Assembly: GCA_965649825.1 (NCBI GenBank)
Contig: OZ287711.1
Coordinates: 124,001-188,000, forward strand
Length of the DNA: 64,000 bases
From: Penicillus capitatus
Taxonomy: Eukaryota > Chlorophyta
Direction of reading: 5' to 3'
The translations under genes and the position numbers were made by a program. Position 1 is the first letter of the stretch, and each line of letters opens with the position of its first letter. The notes beneath the pieces are model-generated. The model was given only the letters and a program-made list of their open reading frames with translations, had not been told where the DNA came from and ran no database searches. Positions 45,646-57,308 of the stretch are shown here, piece after piece.

Positions 45646-48359
45646 GTGTGCTTTCTTCGATTCTGTTGACAAGCCCCGCCGTATTTCATCTAGTCGATGG
45701 CTCGCTTTGCCACACGTTACGTGTCCAAACGCCGACCTTTCTCTAGGGCGTAGAACTTCAAAAAGGGAACAACAACTTCTCAACAAAGAGGCCGAGTAAG
45801 GGCTGCCATGCAAAGACATGATGTTCTACGACACATCCTTTTTCTCGCGATGGACTAATAATGCATACGCTAACGAAGCTCACGACGAGAAGTGCGCGAT
45901 CGTATGTGTTCGCAGTTGAATCTCATTTACAACGTCGTTTGATTTACCCAGTTTTTGCTTTCGTCTTCGACCGAGTGCAAAAAAAAGCGAGGCAAAAGGG
46001 ACCGCTCGGTTCTGTGCTAGAAAGCGCAGGCAAGACGTGGCTCAGCCCCGTTGGTTGAATCTGAATGTTGCGAGAGAACTAGCAATGGAATGTGGCGTGC
46101 CCACCGTATAATCCGCACCTCTTCGCACAACGTCGTCGATGAATTCGAAGCAGAAATACCAGTTACGCGCGCGAGATAATAAAGCATTTTGATACACGGG
46201 CTAGAGAGCTTTTTTGCAACTTAGACATTGCCATTCCACCCATTATGTCCTATCGCCGCTGTTCTTGATCGTCATCTCGGCCAGCCACATACCTCAACCC
46301 ATGTCTCATTCGAGCAACACATCTCAACAAAAACGCGTTAAATCACCAGATCTTGACCTCGAACCACGCGGACCCTCGACTCAGCTTCATCGCTACCCCG
46401 CCGCCGATCGCGACAAAGTTTCGATTGTCTAGTATGCGGGGGTAACGGACGAGAAGTTATTCTGTATTGTAGCGAAGGCTTGAAAGGGCTTCGTTTTTGG
46501 CATGCATCGGTATTATGGAGGTGATGGTTCTTCCGGATAAGAGGTATTTGGCAGACGTCTCTTCCACAAAATAAAACTCCGGGCTTTTTTGCTGATCCTT
46601 TTTGCTGTCCCGCCAAGCCTGTTTGTCTTGGGCGTGTTGCCTGCATTAACATAAGTTCGATCCATATAAATCGAACCGATTATATATAATGCCAATTTCT
46701 AAGTGTCAGACTAAATGAGCACAATGAAGGCATCCCGACCGTATAAGGGAAGTACATCAGAACCTCTAACACTATAAAAGAGGGATAATTGCGTTATTTA
46801 CGTCATTCTGTTTTAAGGTCTTTCGCTGATGCGCATGTTTGTTCATCAACAACGCGACACCAAGTTGCGTAAGTGCTTTCCGGCCTCTGCTCTCAACGAC
46901 CTTTTATCTCGCGCGCTTGAACTGTATTTCTTCTTCGGATTTGTCAAACGACGGTGTGCGAAGAGGTGTGAATTATACGGTGGGTACACCACACGCCACA
47001 TCTGGTTCTCTCATATCACTCAGATTCAACCAACCAGTAGACCTACGTCTCGCCTGCGCTTTCTAACACGGAACCGTTCGGTTCTTTGTTTGCTGGTCCT
47101 TGCACTCGATCGAAGGTGAAAGCAAAATTTGTATGGAACAAATGACATTACAATTCGGTTTCACATTGTCAAGCCGAGGAGCGAATGATTTGACTGATGG
47201 ACACACTGATGGATACCTGTTGATAAAAGACGCTAGATCTTGTCGATAACGCCCCTTTTTTAACAAGCACTGCAACCTCGGTTTTAATTCATCGTGATGG
47301 GATCGCAACATCTTACAGAGCAAAGGTGTACGCGGGTCCACGTTCATGTCTTTGTACGTCACAGGTGACATGACACGTCGTGTAAGCGGCCCTTCAAAGA
47401 CAGAAGAACCCTTGGACAACAAGACACGTCACGATGCGACGGCCCTGTCCTTTTGACAGTTTTATATACTTGATATGTGTTATGCTAAAATTTTAACAAA
47501 TGATAGCGCTCCTTTGTTATTGTCGTAGGGGACAGCTGTTACCTTCGCTATCCTCTCCTTCGGACAGCTGTCCCCTTCCGGGTCACGTCCCTGTGAACAT
47601 ACTTAATGCTCGTCACCTGTTGAACTCTGCCTCTCTGTAATCTATCTGTGTTTGCCGCATCAACCTCGACGGTTATCTTGATAAAAAAGGACATGAGCCT
47701 CTTATCTATTCAACGCGCTATGACCCCTCCCGGCGTGGAACATTCATTGCCTCCTTGCTTTCACGCCGTTACAGACAACCCGTAATGTCCCTTCATGTTC
47801 CTTCCAGTTGAGAAAGGACGGACTTCACTCGATAAATCAGTATGCAACAGATGCAATTCTTAAAGCTTCAATCCAACGTCGCCGGCCTTTAGAAAGGAGG
47901 CTAGATTACATACACCCATCGCCCCAGGACAGATCTACGAAGTCATCGCGGTATCTCCTTACTGTTATCGCAATACACAAAGCGTCTCCTAAATCCAGGG
48001 CCTTAATAACATGGGCCCATTAAGTACATTGCCATTGTTACGACCTGTAAAAAGTCTGATTCTATTTTTCACTGCGCAACAGTTCCGGGACTGCAGAGAA
48101 AACGAGAATGTGATATATCATTGAATACACAGAGCGAACTCGCCTCGACTTGTGCTCTATGTTCTGAATTGTAGCTGGATCATTAAGTAACGGTGTATCA
48201 CGTTGACGAATCGCGTTTGAAGATGACTCGACTCGTTCTTGCAGCGTCATGCACTCCATACTGCCCGCTGAATGTACAAATGTCGCTGCACTGTCATCCT
48301 CCCGATCCTGTTAGTTTGACGTAGCAATCACATTACGTTGTGCACAGGCACAACAGACG
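45646..48359. other. Intergenic, no gene recognised
   Basis: About 2.7 kb of lower-GC sequence without a supported gene. It contains a 12-bp perfect inverted repeat near 47528-47575 and, at 47780-48020, the plus-oriented copy of the repeat at 310-560. Open frames are short and unconserved. Confidence 0.5.
47528..47575. repeat. Perfect 12-bp inverted repeat (hairpin)
   Basis: GGGGACAGCTGT at 47528-47539 is mirrored by ACAGCTGTCCCC at 47564-47575, with a 24-nt pyrimidine-rich spacer. Each arm contains the E-box-like palindrome CAGCTG. It could be a structural element, a transposon end or a paired binding site; no function is shown. Confidence 0.7.
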
Positions 48360-49116
48360 GGATTCTGGAGGCATCTGGTCTGTCTTGTCAAAGGTCTCCG
48401 ACGTCCACTGGGCGGTGGCCAGAGGAAACGTCTTCGTCACTGTCACCTTGTTCTGATGAGCAAATGATTCGCGGTCAGGGCGTAGGCAATGCAATCTTTG
48501 CATGGAAGCGTCTTGCTGACATCATACTGGTTCTTCAAGTAACACTCCTTCGAGGACGCTTTGAACACCCAGGACTTGCACTCTGCAGTGGAAGATTGGC
48601 TGTCTGTTCTGTCTCGCTCTGCGGGAACTCACCGTTCACTTTAGCACACTCGTTGCAGCACTCGAAGGCAAAATCCACTTTGAGCGGCTGGCTGTGGATG
48701 TTGTGCTCTGCTGGTTGATCGTAACCACTAGATATGGTGCATATCTTCTTGGCAGTGCTCTCTGGCATCCACATGCAGACATCAGAAGCCCAGGACAGGT
48801 CCTTCTGCGCCATCGTGACGGTGGAACCAGTGGAGACATCCTCTTTGATGCTGCTGATTCTGCTACTGATCTCAATGTGTCTCGGCACGGGGAGACTACG
48901 ATTGAGTTCCGTCCAGTGAAGCAGCGTCCATGCTTGTGCTGGCTGCAAGATCTGGTCGTACAGTCCTACGATCTATTGGACTTCATCTTGAACGATGGCC
49001 TCTCTCTTCAAGTCAGAATCTGAAATCACAAGCCAGCCATGAATGCACGTACTTGTCAAGCTGAAGGGGCAGACACGAATCGTGTTTTCATCATACATCC
49101 ATCCGTCTGTATCCAT
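48360..49116 (-). pseudogene. Frameshifted inverted copy of the PAN-type gene
   Basis: On the minus strand this repeats the gene at 7001-7806 exon for exon, including the GTGAGT intron and the PAN core (KICTISSGYDQP, CCNEC). In the last exon, near 48476-48481, one base present in the left copy (CTACGCCACTGA versus CTACGCCCTGA) is missing. The frame then runs to a stop within about a dozen codons, and the 3' end diverges completely after TAQWTS. This copy is therefore probably non-functional or encodes a protein with a shortened tail. Confidence 0.75.
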
Positions 49117-49586
49117 GATGACCCAGCCGTTCACTTTTTACACGTTCATATCACACTGTTAAACGCTCTGCTTCAGTTTTAGGTAAACATACCTCTTATA
49201 AGTATTCTTGATGATCACATCTATGCATGGTCTGCATTTCCTTTTCGAAGGTGGACATCGTTTGAACGCGAGGCAACGGCGGAGTTTTTCTCGTCGATTA
49301 TTTTACTTCTCCCTAGATCCTTAGACAGCTGTAAACAACGGCAGACGTTGCAAGTACATACGTATCAATGAGCTCTAGACGGATCGTCAATTAGCTCTGG
49401 CTGGTGTGCACGTTCCACGGTTTGCTCTTCTGCGGTTCAAATTGAGGAACCGTCCATGAAGGCAAAAATCGCCGCATTGAACGGTCTACGGCGCACAAGA
49501 CACAAGACATCATGCGCACTAGCACCGTCATCTATATATTAGTTGTGTTCACCGAGTAACGCTATTGTTTTGGCGAGCTGTTTGCT

Positions 49587-51031
49587 ATGAGGTTCTGCGC
49601 AGGGGTTATCTTCTTTTCGTTATGTCTTTCAGCAAATGTCGTTCACAGCAAACATGGTCACTATCCTACGGAGACAAAACTCTCATCCACCGGAAAGTGC
49701 GTTTACCGGTTTGAGACAGAAGGTTGTGAGGGTTTTTTGCGTTTTCTGCTTTCAGGCCACTCATTCACAGACCCCTAGGCAGCGCCTTTAGGACGATTCT
49801 CTATCTGGACGGAGGCGGACTGCGCGCCATTTTCTCGGCGACGATCCTTGTCGAAGTCGAACAGTCTATAAAAAGATACCTCGTCAGACATCCCCACTTG
49901 CTGCACCCTTTCAACCACATCCGCAGTGTCGACGACTTCGATATCAATCTCGCTGATTTCTTTGACTGCATGTCGGGTATCTCGGCTGGCGCTGGGACTG
50001 CTTTGTATCTTGCCTCGAGGGGAGGTCAGGGTATCGCACGTGCTGTGCTTGAAAGACCAGATATCGTGGCGAGGTATGGGATGATACCCGCCGGAGGCGC
50101 CGAAGCTCTTCGTTTATTCTTTATAGAATTCGGCAGCGCAATTTTTCCGACGGAATCTATCAATTTCACAGCAGGGACGCCGCTGGATGTCACAAATCCC
50201 AACGCGCCAGGTGTCCTGACGCCTCTGTACCCGCCAGACGGGTTAGAAAGCACCTTCGGAACTTTCTTCGGAAACACAACTTTGGAAGACTGTGACACCT
50301 CCGTCATCATTCCAGCCTATGACCTGATCAGATCAGAGGGTGTCTATTTTGTTCAGAACAAGTTCAGAGAACCGTCAGTGACGTCCGCGGCTCGATTGGT
50401 GGTGCGTTCTGGGCCGAGACCGCTTCCTGCCAGTAATGGACGCTTTACTCCAGATTTTACATTTGAAGAAGGTAAGAATTATTATCTCAGAGACATTGTC
50501 GTCGCCTCAAGTTCACTTCCTTCATTTTTTCCGGCAAAGAATGTATCCCAAGTTGGCAATGACACTGTGGAGTTCACTATGATCGATGGAATTAATCCAC
50601 TGGCAACATCAGAGTTACCGGCGAGCAGTTTTGTCGCCGCCGAGACTGGAGCTGCAGACATCGAAAGCAGTGCCTTGCTCTCGATCAGTAACGGAAGAGA
50701 CACTTCAAGTTTCCTTGAGCTGGCGAACGAAGGGGCGATTCGTTGGCTTGGCGAGAACGCGTGGCTGGTGCTGACCCAAAACAGTGGAATCGACGGATTG
50801 TCAGCTCTAACAGATTACATCTACTACTCGAATCCAAACGTCAAACCGAACCAGTATCTCAGAGTGCAAAGATTTGCCCCGATCACGTCGGAAGAGGGCA
50901 TGGCGCTTGCAAGATCCGATGACCCGACGATCGTGACCTTTGTCGAAGAAATCGCTAAGGGCGCTGCACAAGAGTATCGCGAATCCATTGATTCTTATGT
51001 CGAACAGTTCATTTTCGGCAAAGTTATTTGA
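49587..51031 (+). CDS. Patatin-like lipase, copy 3 (inverted arm)
   Basis: Exons 49587-49696 and 49756-51031 give about 461 residues. It has the same intron position, signal peptide, DGGGLR oxyanion loop and IDG aspartate as copies 1 and 2. The nucleophile elbow is SGISAGA, still GxSxG. It is more diverged from copies 1 and 2 than they are from each other, so the inverted duplication is older than the tandem one. The frame is intact, implying continued selection. It is divergent from the PAN-type pseudogene, as in the left arm. Confidence 0.92.
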
Positions 51032-53200
51032 CATGTTTCGCATTATCACAATCTCTGCAGGGGCATTGTTTAAGAAGGTTACATCTCCTCCTCCGCATTC
51101 GTGCTTTACTACTCCATCGTTACCTTAAATGATGAGTAGAGTCTTTTCCAATCTGTTTCTAAGAAAGAGCGGACAAAGAAGTGTGCCTTTCGTTTGTGAC
51201 TTGTCTTGTTAAGTTGACCCGATCAACTGCATCAAGTATTTCACACACAGACGTTCAGATGTTAATACATGAGCGGTTAGTTTATCGGTAATCGGATCGC
51301 GATGGCGTTATCAGTGTCTCCGTCTGTTTGACGAATCAGGCGAGCTGTCCGTCCATCGACACAGATCGTCGCTTAAATGCGGTAGTCTCCTGTAAATCCC
51401 GGTTCTAAGCTATCTGTCCATTTCTTAAGGGAGAAAGGATGGAATAGCAAGAGTGCTTGTAACGACGACTTTCAAGACGGGCTTCAAAGTGACTAACGCG
51501 TAAGAATCCTACCAGTGTCAAAGATATCTGTCCATAGAATTGTAGTCATATGGGCAACTGTCAGATGTCTATTTGCCTACGGTACATTGTCCGAACAGGC
51601 TCTTCGAAACTGTGAGGTCATTCTTATTCACTCGGAATCCAATTTCTTTGAAGATCTTGACAAAAAAGCAGGCGCCAAGGCCCCGTTTCCTAGAGACTCA
51701 TCCGTTACTCACTTTTTGCCTGTTCACGGACGGTCTCGTGCAGAAACATGGGGGTTCGTGTGTGAATGAGTTTAAACGCCCACCACTACTGTCATTTGGA
51801 GCCAGGTACAAGAGAGAATCAGTAATCCAAGAGTCGGAAGTTTGGGACAGATGAAAGAAGCCATAGAACAGGGAAGTTTAAGAGATGCAGTTTATCGATC
51901 GGACTGAAAACATTGGGCTCTACTGATAACGGAGAAATGGAACGATAGTGTTCAGCGTCTAGCTTGTGTATTGTGAAGAGACGTTGCCTCATCTTCTGTG
52001 CCTACGAATTAAAGACCTCTCGAATCGAAGATCCGCTAACGGTATTCTTTCTGTATTTCTTCTCACACAGAAGCTATTTCCGGCTTCGTGGAGTCAATCG
52101 CTTCCCACAGACGCTCCGCGAGCCAAGAGTGGGGTCGCTGAACGGGATATTTGCCATGTTATTTGAACCTTAAATGCACCGTCGCTCCCCTGATGTTCAC
52201 AAAAGGACATGTAAAAGTCTTCAAACCGAAAAACGTCTGTGTTGGGATCGATGTAAACCACGTTGGAAAACACGAGAATCAAAGCGACGAGTGACGACGA
52301 GGACATACTCGAATGAAGCACCAAGAAGTCGAGATAATTACACAAGGAATAGCGTGTTTAAATACCTATGGCGATTAGGTGTCGTTCAACCTCCATGCCT
52401 ATCAGCTGGAAACTTCGAGCAACGTTTAGAAAACAACACCCGGTGGTTAGTCGAAAGTCAGGCTGACACCGATTGCGACCGAAGGTCAGCGCGCCAAGAT
52501 GGTTTGTTACTTACAGACCCGACCGTTCTTGATGGCTACGAACGGCGGAGGTTTAGCAGCTACAGGTCCAGCCGTTGACAGTGAACAGCTGTCCACCTTC
52601 GTGCAGCTGCCACGGAGACGCGTTGATGTGACACTTGACGCGTATAAAATCCAAACGCTGATTGCTACAACAGTCTTTGTAACCAATACGCCTTCGGCGT
52701 TATCGCGTTTCAGCGACAAACACGACACCGTCTGCACCTCCCTACTATTTTGTCGACATGACGTGACGTGTCTGGCGTAAAACGCTGGTTGCCCCATGTT
52801 GGATACGTAGCGTCCTATCCGTCGTTCGTGGCCGTCGGAAGCGGTTCGCTGTCATGGTAACCACCTCGGCGCGCTGACCATCGGCTGCGACGGGTGCTAG
52901 CCTCCGAGCTAACTTCCTCATAACAATAGGGCGGTGGTTGTCGAACAAGCCCTGAAGTTCTCGACTATTAGATAGTATGGTTAGGAAACTCACAACCACC
53001 GTGGGTACTTAAGGGTGGCATTCCTGTTGTAATTAATCTCGAGTTCCCGTGCTATCGTTCGAGCGTTCGTTTTGCGTCGTCGTCGCGTGCCTGTTCGACT
53101 CTGTGTTATCGAAGTTGTTACATCGATCCTAATACCCCACTATTTCACGTCCCGTCAAACACCTCACAAATCATGTTGTCGGGAATCGTGAAAACAATAG
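51032..53200. other. Intergenic, duplicated flank and repeats
   Basis: The stretch at 51060-51380 and 51500-51760 mirrors the flanks of patatin copies 1 and 2 (4400-5110 and 8757-9160). The segment at 52581-52735 is the second copy of the repeat at 12481-12640. No gene is supported. A minus frame at 52094-52345 is open but unrecognised. Confidence 0.5.
52581..52735 (+). repeat. Dispersed repeat, copy B
   Basis: Direct-orientation match to 12481-12640, from GTGAACAGCT through GACGCGTATAAAATCC and on to the CGCCTTCGGCGTTATCGCG region. Identity is high in blocks with small indels. Confidence 0.6.
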
Positions 53201-53205
53201 ACAAC

Positions 53206-53314
53206 TGTTGCTCTTACAAGAACGTATCAAAAAATCACATAACCAGTTCACAGTCTCTTTCACTATCGCCCGCGGACTGTCACATCCGTTCACATCATCG
53301 AGCAAACGCCAACA
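53206..53314 (-). repeat. 3' LTR of the deleted element
   Basis: Matches 56755-56865 almost base for base. It starts TG and ends CA in element orientation. The 4 bp before it in plus order, CAAC, recur after the other LTR. Confidence 0.82.
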
Positions 53315-53528
53315 CGCTTCCCTGCCTAACTCCGAAGAGTTTTTTGCAAATGGTCGACATGCACCACCAGTCTTGACTTCCTTCCTCCTAATCGAAACTC
53401 GTCATCCGATGGCTTCAATCGCCAAAGGGTACGGGTTGTGACGGTGTGCCCGTCATCGCCTCGGGTCTTCTGGCAAAGGGACACTGCCGTCGCGGCAACC
53501 GTCCCTGTGGCGACACGCTAGCGGAGGG

Positions 53529-54161
53529 TCATTGGAATGTGCGTGACGAGAGGCATGAGAAGACACTTACGTGATGATGTGACGTACCTTTCTCTGGGGT
53601 ACTTAAGCGAGAACTGAGACGCTGTATCCGTCTAGCTATGTAATTACTACATTGCCGACGGAGTTCCCTGCGCGACTCGCCATCCGGTTCGGACTCGGCC
53701 GAGAGGTCGACGTTCACACGGGTGATTCTTTCCGAGAGCACATAAGGCCCTTTCCAGAAAGGTGCCATCTTGTCTACTTTCTTCTGAGCTCTCACTGCAT
53801 CCCATAAGTAAACCTCGTCTCCAACTCGGAGATCTGCTGGTTGTACATACTTCCTTACGTTCGCTCTCCTTCTTCTCCTTGTCCCTCTCTCAATAGCCAA
53901 TTTCCATTCCTCTGGACCCTGACCCCACAATTGCTCTGATGCCCATCTCGTCGTCGAGTGTTGCATCGTGTTAATTTCTTTCGTGGCCACTTCCAGCCAG
54001 TCCGTCCATAAGCCTCCTCGTTCACATCGCCAGTTTCGTTGCACGCCCCTTGAACCTCGCTTGATCTCTTGGAAACTTGTTTTCCACTCAATTTTTGATT
54101 CCGTCACCATCATCGCTCGTAATTGAGGCGTGTCAGCATAAGTCCCTTCATCCGAAAACAA
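53529..54161 (-). pseudogene. Integrase C-terminal remnant
   Basis: About 210 residues. The diagnostic part is LRVGDEVYLW followed about 20 residues on by MAPFWKGPYVLSE, the SH3-like C-terminal domain of Ty3-type integrases. The catalytic DDE core upstream is absent, so it cannot act. It is the far end of the deleted element. Confidence 0.75.
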
Positions 54162-54743
54162 CTAAGGAAACTTCTCAGCCCGGTCAGTGATCACCGATTG
54201 AAACTTGATTTATGAGTTCTTTCTCTATCGAAAAACGCAACTCAGGCCTTATCAAACATTTCACTCTCACTAAACAAGTTTTGTGACTAACAAATTTAGC
54301 GATTCTCTTGGCGTTATAAATCTGCAACCAGATAACCCCGTCGTCGGAAAATGGGTACGAAACCAGAACTTTTGGAATCTGACATCTAACTACAATCCCC
54401 AACACATGACCACACACCCTAAAAGGCATCACCACAGACACACAGTCGTTAGGCCCTATGATGACTGACTGATCTTCCGACTGGTAAAGAGACCCCATTT
54501 CCGACGGCACGCAACTTGAATCCGGGAATCTCCTTGGTCTGGGTGATCACGACAGTCAGTTTTTTGAGGTCGACGGAGAGCCCACTCCACCTAGGCCCTC
54601 GAGCAACTGACACGCCGGTGACTCCTCAAGCGTAGGCTGACAGGCCAACAAGTTGCCGTCATCATCTTGGACACCACGCCGCAACGGATCTATCTTCACT
54701 CCGAGTGCCGCAAGTCCCGGAAGTCCCAGTATCACCTTCGAGC

Positions 54744-55613
54744 AATCAGGGATAACGAAACGAAACGCCCAGACCAGAGAGCTTCGGAAGAAAACCCAAG
54801 AGCTCAAAGCCCAGATCCGCTGTGATGAGCGCAGCTTTCAGTTCTGCCCAGTTAAGCTGAAGGGAGAGCGACCGTCCTTCCGCCAGCTCGGAATCAGTCT
54901 GGAGCGAAAGCTCCAAATCAAGAACCTGAAGGAACACGTTGAAGACATCCGCACCGATCACGGAGGCCGTTTCTACGTGCAAATCCGTGCCGAGTGGCGT
55001 GAGTCCTTCGAGAAGTCATTGGATCGCTGCTTGGAATGTTCAGGAGACGCCTGGGATCTCGAGCTGCCAGAGATCGGTACGTTCGCAGTGAACAACCCGT
55101 ACCTCTCGCCCACAAAAGACAAAGTCCCCGTCGTCATCAGCAACGTCGACACAGACATTGATCCAAAAGCAGCCATCACCGCCATTGCAGAACAGAACAC
55201 AACCCGCTGGAAGATACCGGCAACTGAACTCGAAGAATCGCACTTTGCCGCCCCACACCGCTTGAATCGCCGGAAGCGCGATGCCTCAGGACAGCCCCTT
55301 CCCGAATGGACACCGAGCAGAAACCTGAAAGTCTTCGTGTCGAAGACTCTCTTCGAGATACTGAAGGACCCCAAGTCGGCGTTCGCGACGCTGGACTACA
55401 TGGTTCTGCCAATCCGCTCATTTACACGGTCTCCCAGGGTCCCTCAAGGAATTCCCTGATCCACATCTCATTTCATGCATGCTTCTGATTTGGGTTCGCT
55501 CTGCTTTGTCTGAACATTGATTAAGCCCTCTCCTCTGATGTTTAACTTGAAAAGGGGATGTAAGAAGCACCAAATTTATTATTATAATTTATTTATTAAT
55601 CAGGGATAACGAA
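54744..55613 (+). mobile_element. 5'-truncated ORF1-only LINE-like insertion
   Basis: An 838-bp insertion (54760-55597) is bounded by a perfect 16-bp target duplication, AATCAGGGATAACGAA, and interrupts the protease frame of the LTR element. It enters mid-frame into a coiled-coil ORF1 protein (RELRKKTQELKAQI), continues through an RRM-like block (VVISNVDTDIDPKAAI) to a stop at 55459, then about 140 nt of 3' UTR ending in an A/T-rich tail. No endonuclease or reverse transcriptase follows, so it is an ORF1-only or heavily shortened copy moved by another element's machinery. Confidence 0.82.
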
Positions 55614-56754
55614 GAATCTCAAACTGGCCACCCATGGTCCGACTCTTACTCTCTGAGTGAGAGTCCCGACTACTTCTGAGTAAACCCCATTGAAACCAAA
55701 TAGGATCTTCTTTGCTTCTGGTTCTGCTGTTGACACAGGAACGCCCCACTTCTGCGCCTTTGCCATGGGGATGACATTCACTGCACTACCGGTATCCAAT
55801 AACACGGAACATGTCTGATTGTCATCCTTGACCTTGGCTGTAGCATACATTAACGGGTAATGATCCTCTTTTGTCGCTGCGGCCATCACGTCCACATTCA
55901 GCTCTTTGCCATTCCCAATCGACTTCTTTGGGCAATCTCGCGCCCAATGTCCAGTCTCTTTGCAAATAAAGCACTTCTGCTTCGTAGGACATTGGAACAG
56001 GGTATGACCCACACCTCCACAATTGGGGCACTTCACTTCAACACGCACAGCATTGCTTTCTTCTCCCATTTTTGCTCTGCGTAACTCTTCTTCCAACTTC
56101 TTTACTCGGCTATTACTCAAACACAACAAAAGTGCAGCCACCAAGTAATTTGCTGCCCTAATCATTGGAATCCAAAAAACCCATTGACGAACTTTTCTCC
56201 ACATCGTACCCGTCAACAGTAAGCAAACCACGGCAATGAGTGAATTCCACAAGAGGAAACAAAATACCACTCCCATGAGCGGTCCTTGCACCTCCACAGA
56301 ATTCACCAATGCACTAAGTTCAGATTCGAACTGGTCGAGCAATGTGATAGGCTTCACATGCATTATCAACGACTGCTTAGTCACGAAGTACACTACGTAA
56401 CCTCCACGAACGAGGATCTCCTATGCGCACTGAAGAAGAGTTTTGCATTGCTCGACAGGTTCTTCTTGAATCGCTACCCCTTGTGGACTCGCCCCCCGGA
56501 TAGGCGGAAAACGCCATTTAGTCATAGAGGACCATGCCCATTCCACCCACTGTCGGGCAATAGACTTCCGCGCAGCGCTATTAATCTTAAGTTCGTTCAG
56601 CGCGCGTTGCAGCTCTTCGACTTGCGCCCTCAACGCTATAACCGTATCCGGCTCGGAGTATCTCGTTTGACTGCGCGTTCTTGCCACACGGACCGGGATG
56701 ACCAAAACGAACAACATGAACAACGAAAGGAACCAGCCTCGGGCTCCGAAACCA
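55596..56754 (-). pseudogene. Gag-protease region of the deleted element
   Basis: Frames here give an early hydrophobic Gag segment (VVFCFLLWNSLIAVVCLLL), a coiled stretch (KKLEEELRRAKMG), two zinc knuckles and the retropepsin motif LLDTGSAVNVIP. The N-terminal part is broken between frames. The protease breaks off at the LINE-like insertion and resumes beyond it at about 54740. Confidence 0.78.
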
Positions 56755-56865
56755 TGTTGCTCTTACAAGAACGTACAAAAGAATCACATAACCTCAGTTC
56801 ACAGTCTCTTTCACTATCGCCCGCGGACTGTCACATCCGTTCACATCATCGAGCAAACGCCAACA
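56755..56865 (-). repeat. 5' LTR of the deleted element
   Basis: Pairs with 53206-53314. Its inner edge abuts the TGGTTTCGGAGC primer-binding site, which fixes the element's orientation. The flanking CAAC at 56866-56869 is the target duplication. Confidence 0.82.
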
Positions 56866-57308
56866 CAACTAAGAGTCCAGACTCAGCGCGAAGGACGACA
56901 ATAAAAGTACTCAGATTTAACACACAAACTCGAAATAAGTTACAGAAAACTGTCGCCCCTGAATGCTCACGGAGGTTGCGGGTTCCTTAACCTTACATCT
57001 AACTGTCACCGCGGAAGTGCCGCGCCAAACGATAACAGCGGAAGACTTGTTACAGTGTTCGGAGAAGGTGAGATAAGGTTCAAACTGTTCATTATATACT
57101 CGCACGGTGATGTAACCCTTCTAGAATGGTGAGTCAGCTCGTGTTCAGGGCCAGAGAAAGACGTCCCAAGACGCAGTTAACAAGACAGGCAGCACCCCCT
57201 CGCACGGCTGACCCCCACAGAACAAGGCAGTGTCACATCGCTCGGCGACAGTATCTTTCCTCATTCCACCAGCACACGGTGTGGTGTTAAGCCATAACGC
57301 TCCTAACA

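Larger units (their letters stand above)
53206..56865 (-). mobile_element. Internally deleted LTR retrotransposon (Ty3-like)
   Basis: The element runs on the minus strand. Short LTRs lie at 53206-53314 and 56755-56865 (about 110 nt, TGTTG...CAACA), flanked by a 4-bp duplication CAAC. Directly inside the right LTR is a primer-binding site, TGGTTTCGGAGC, and next to the left LTR is a purine-rich tract. The coding remains, in order, are Gag with membrane segments, two CCHC knuckles (CPNCGGVGHTLFQC and CFICKETGHWARDC), a protease (LLDTGSAVNVIP) and then an integrase C-terminus (LRVGDEVYLW...FWKGPYVLSER). Reverse transcriptase, RNase H and the integrase core are missing. The protease region is split by a later insertion. 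Confidence 0.85.
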
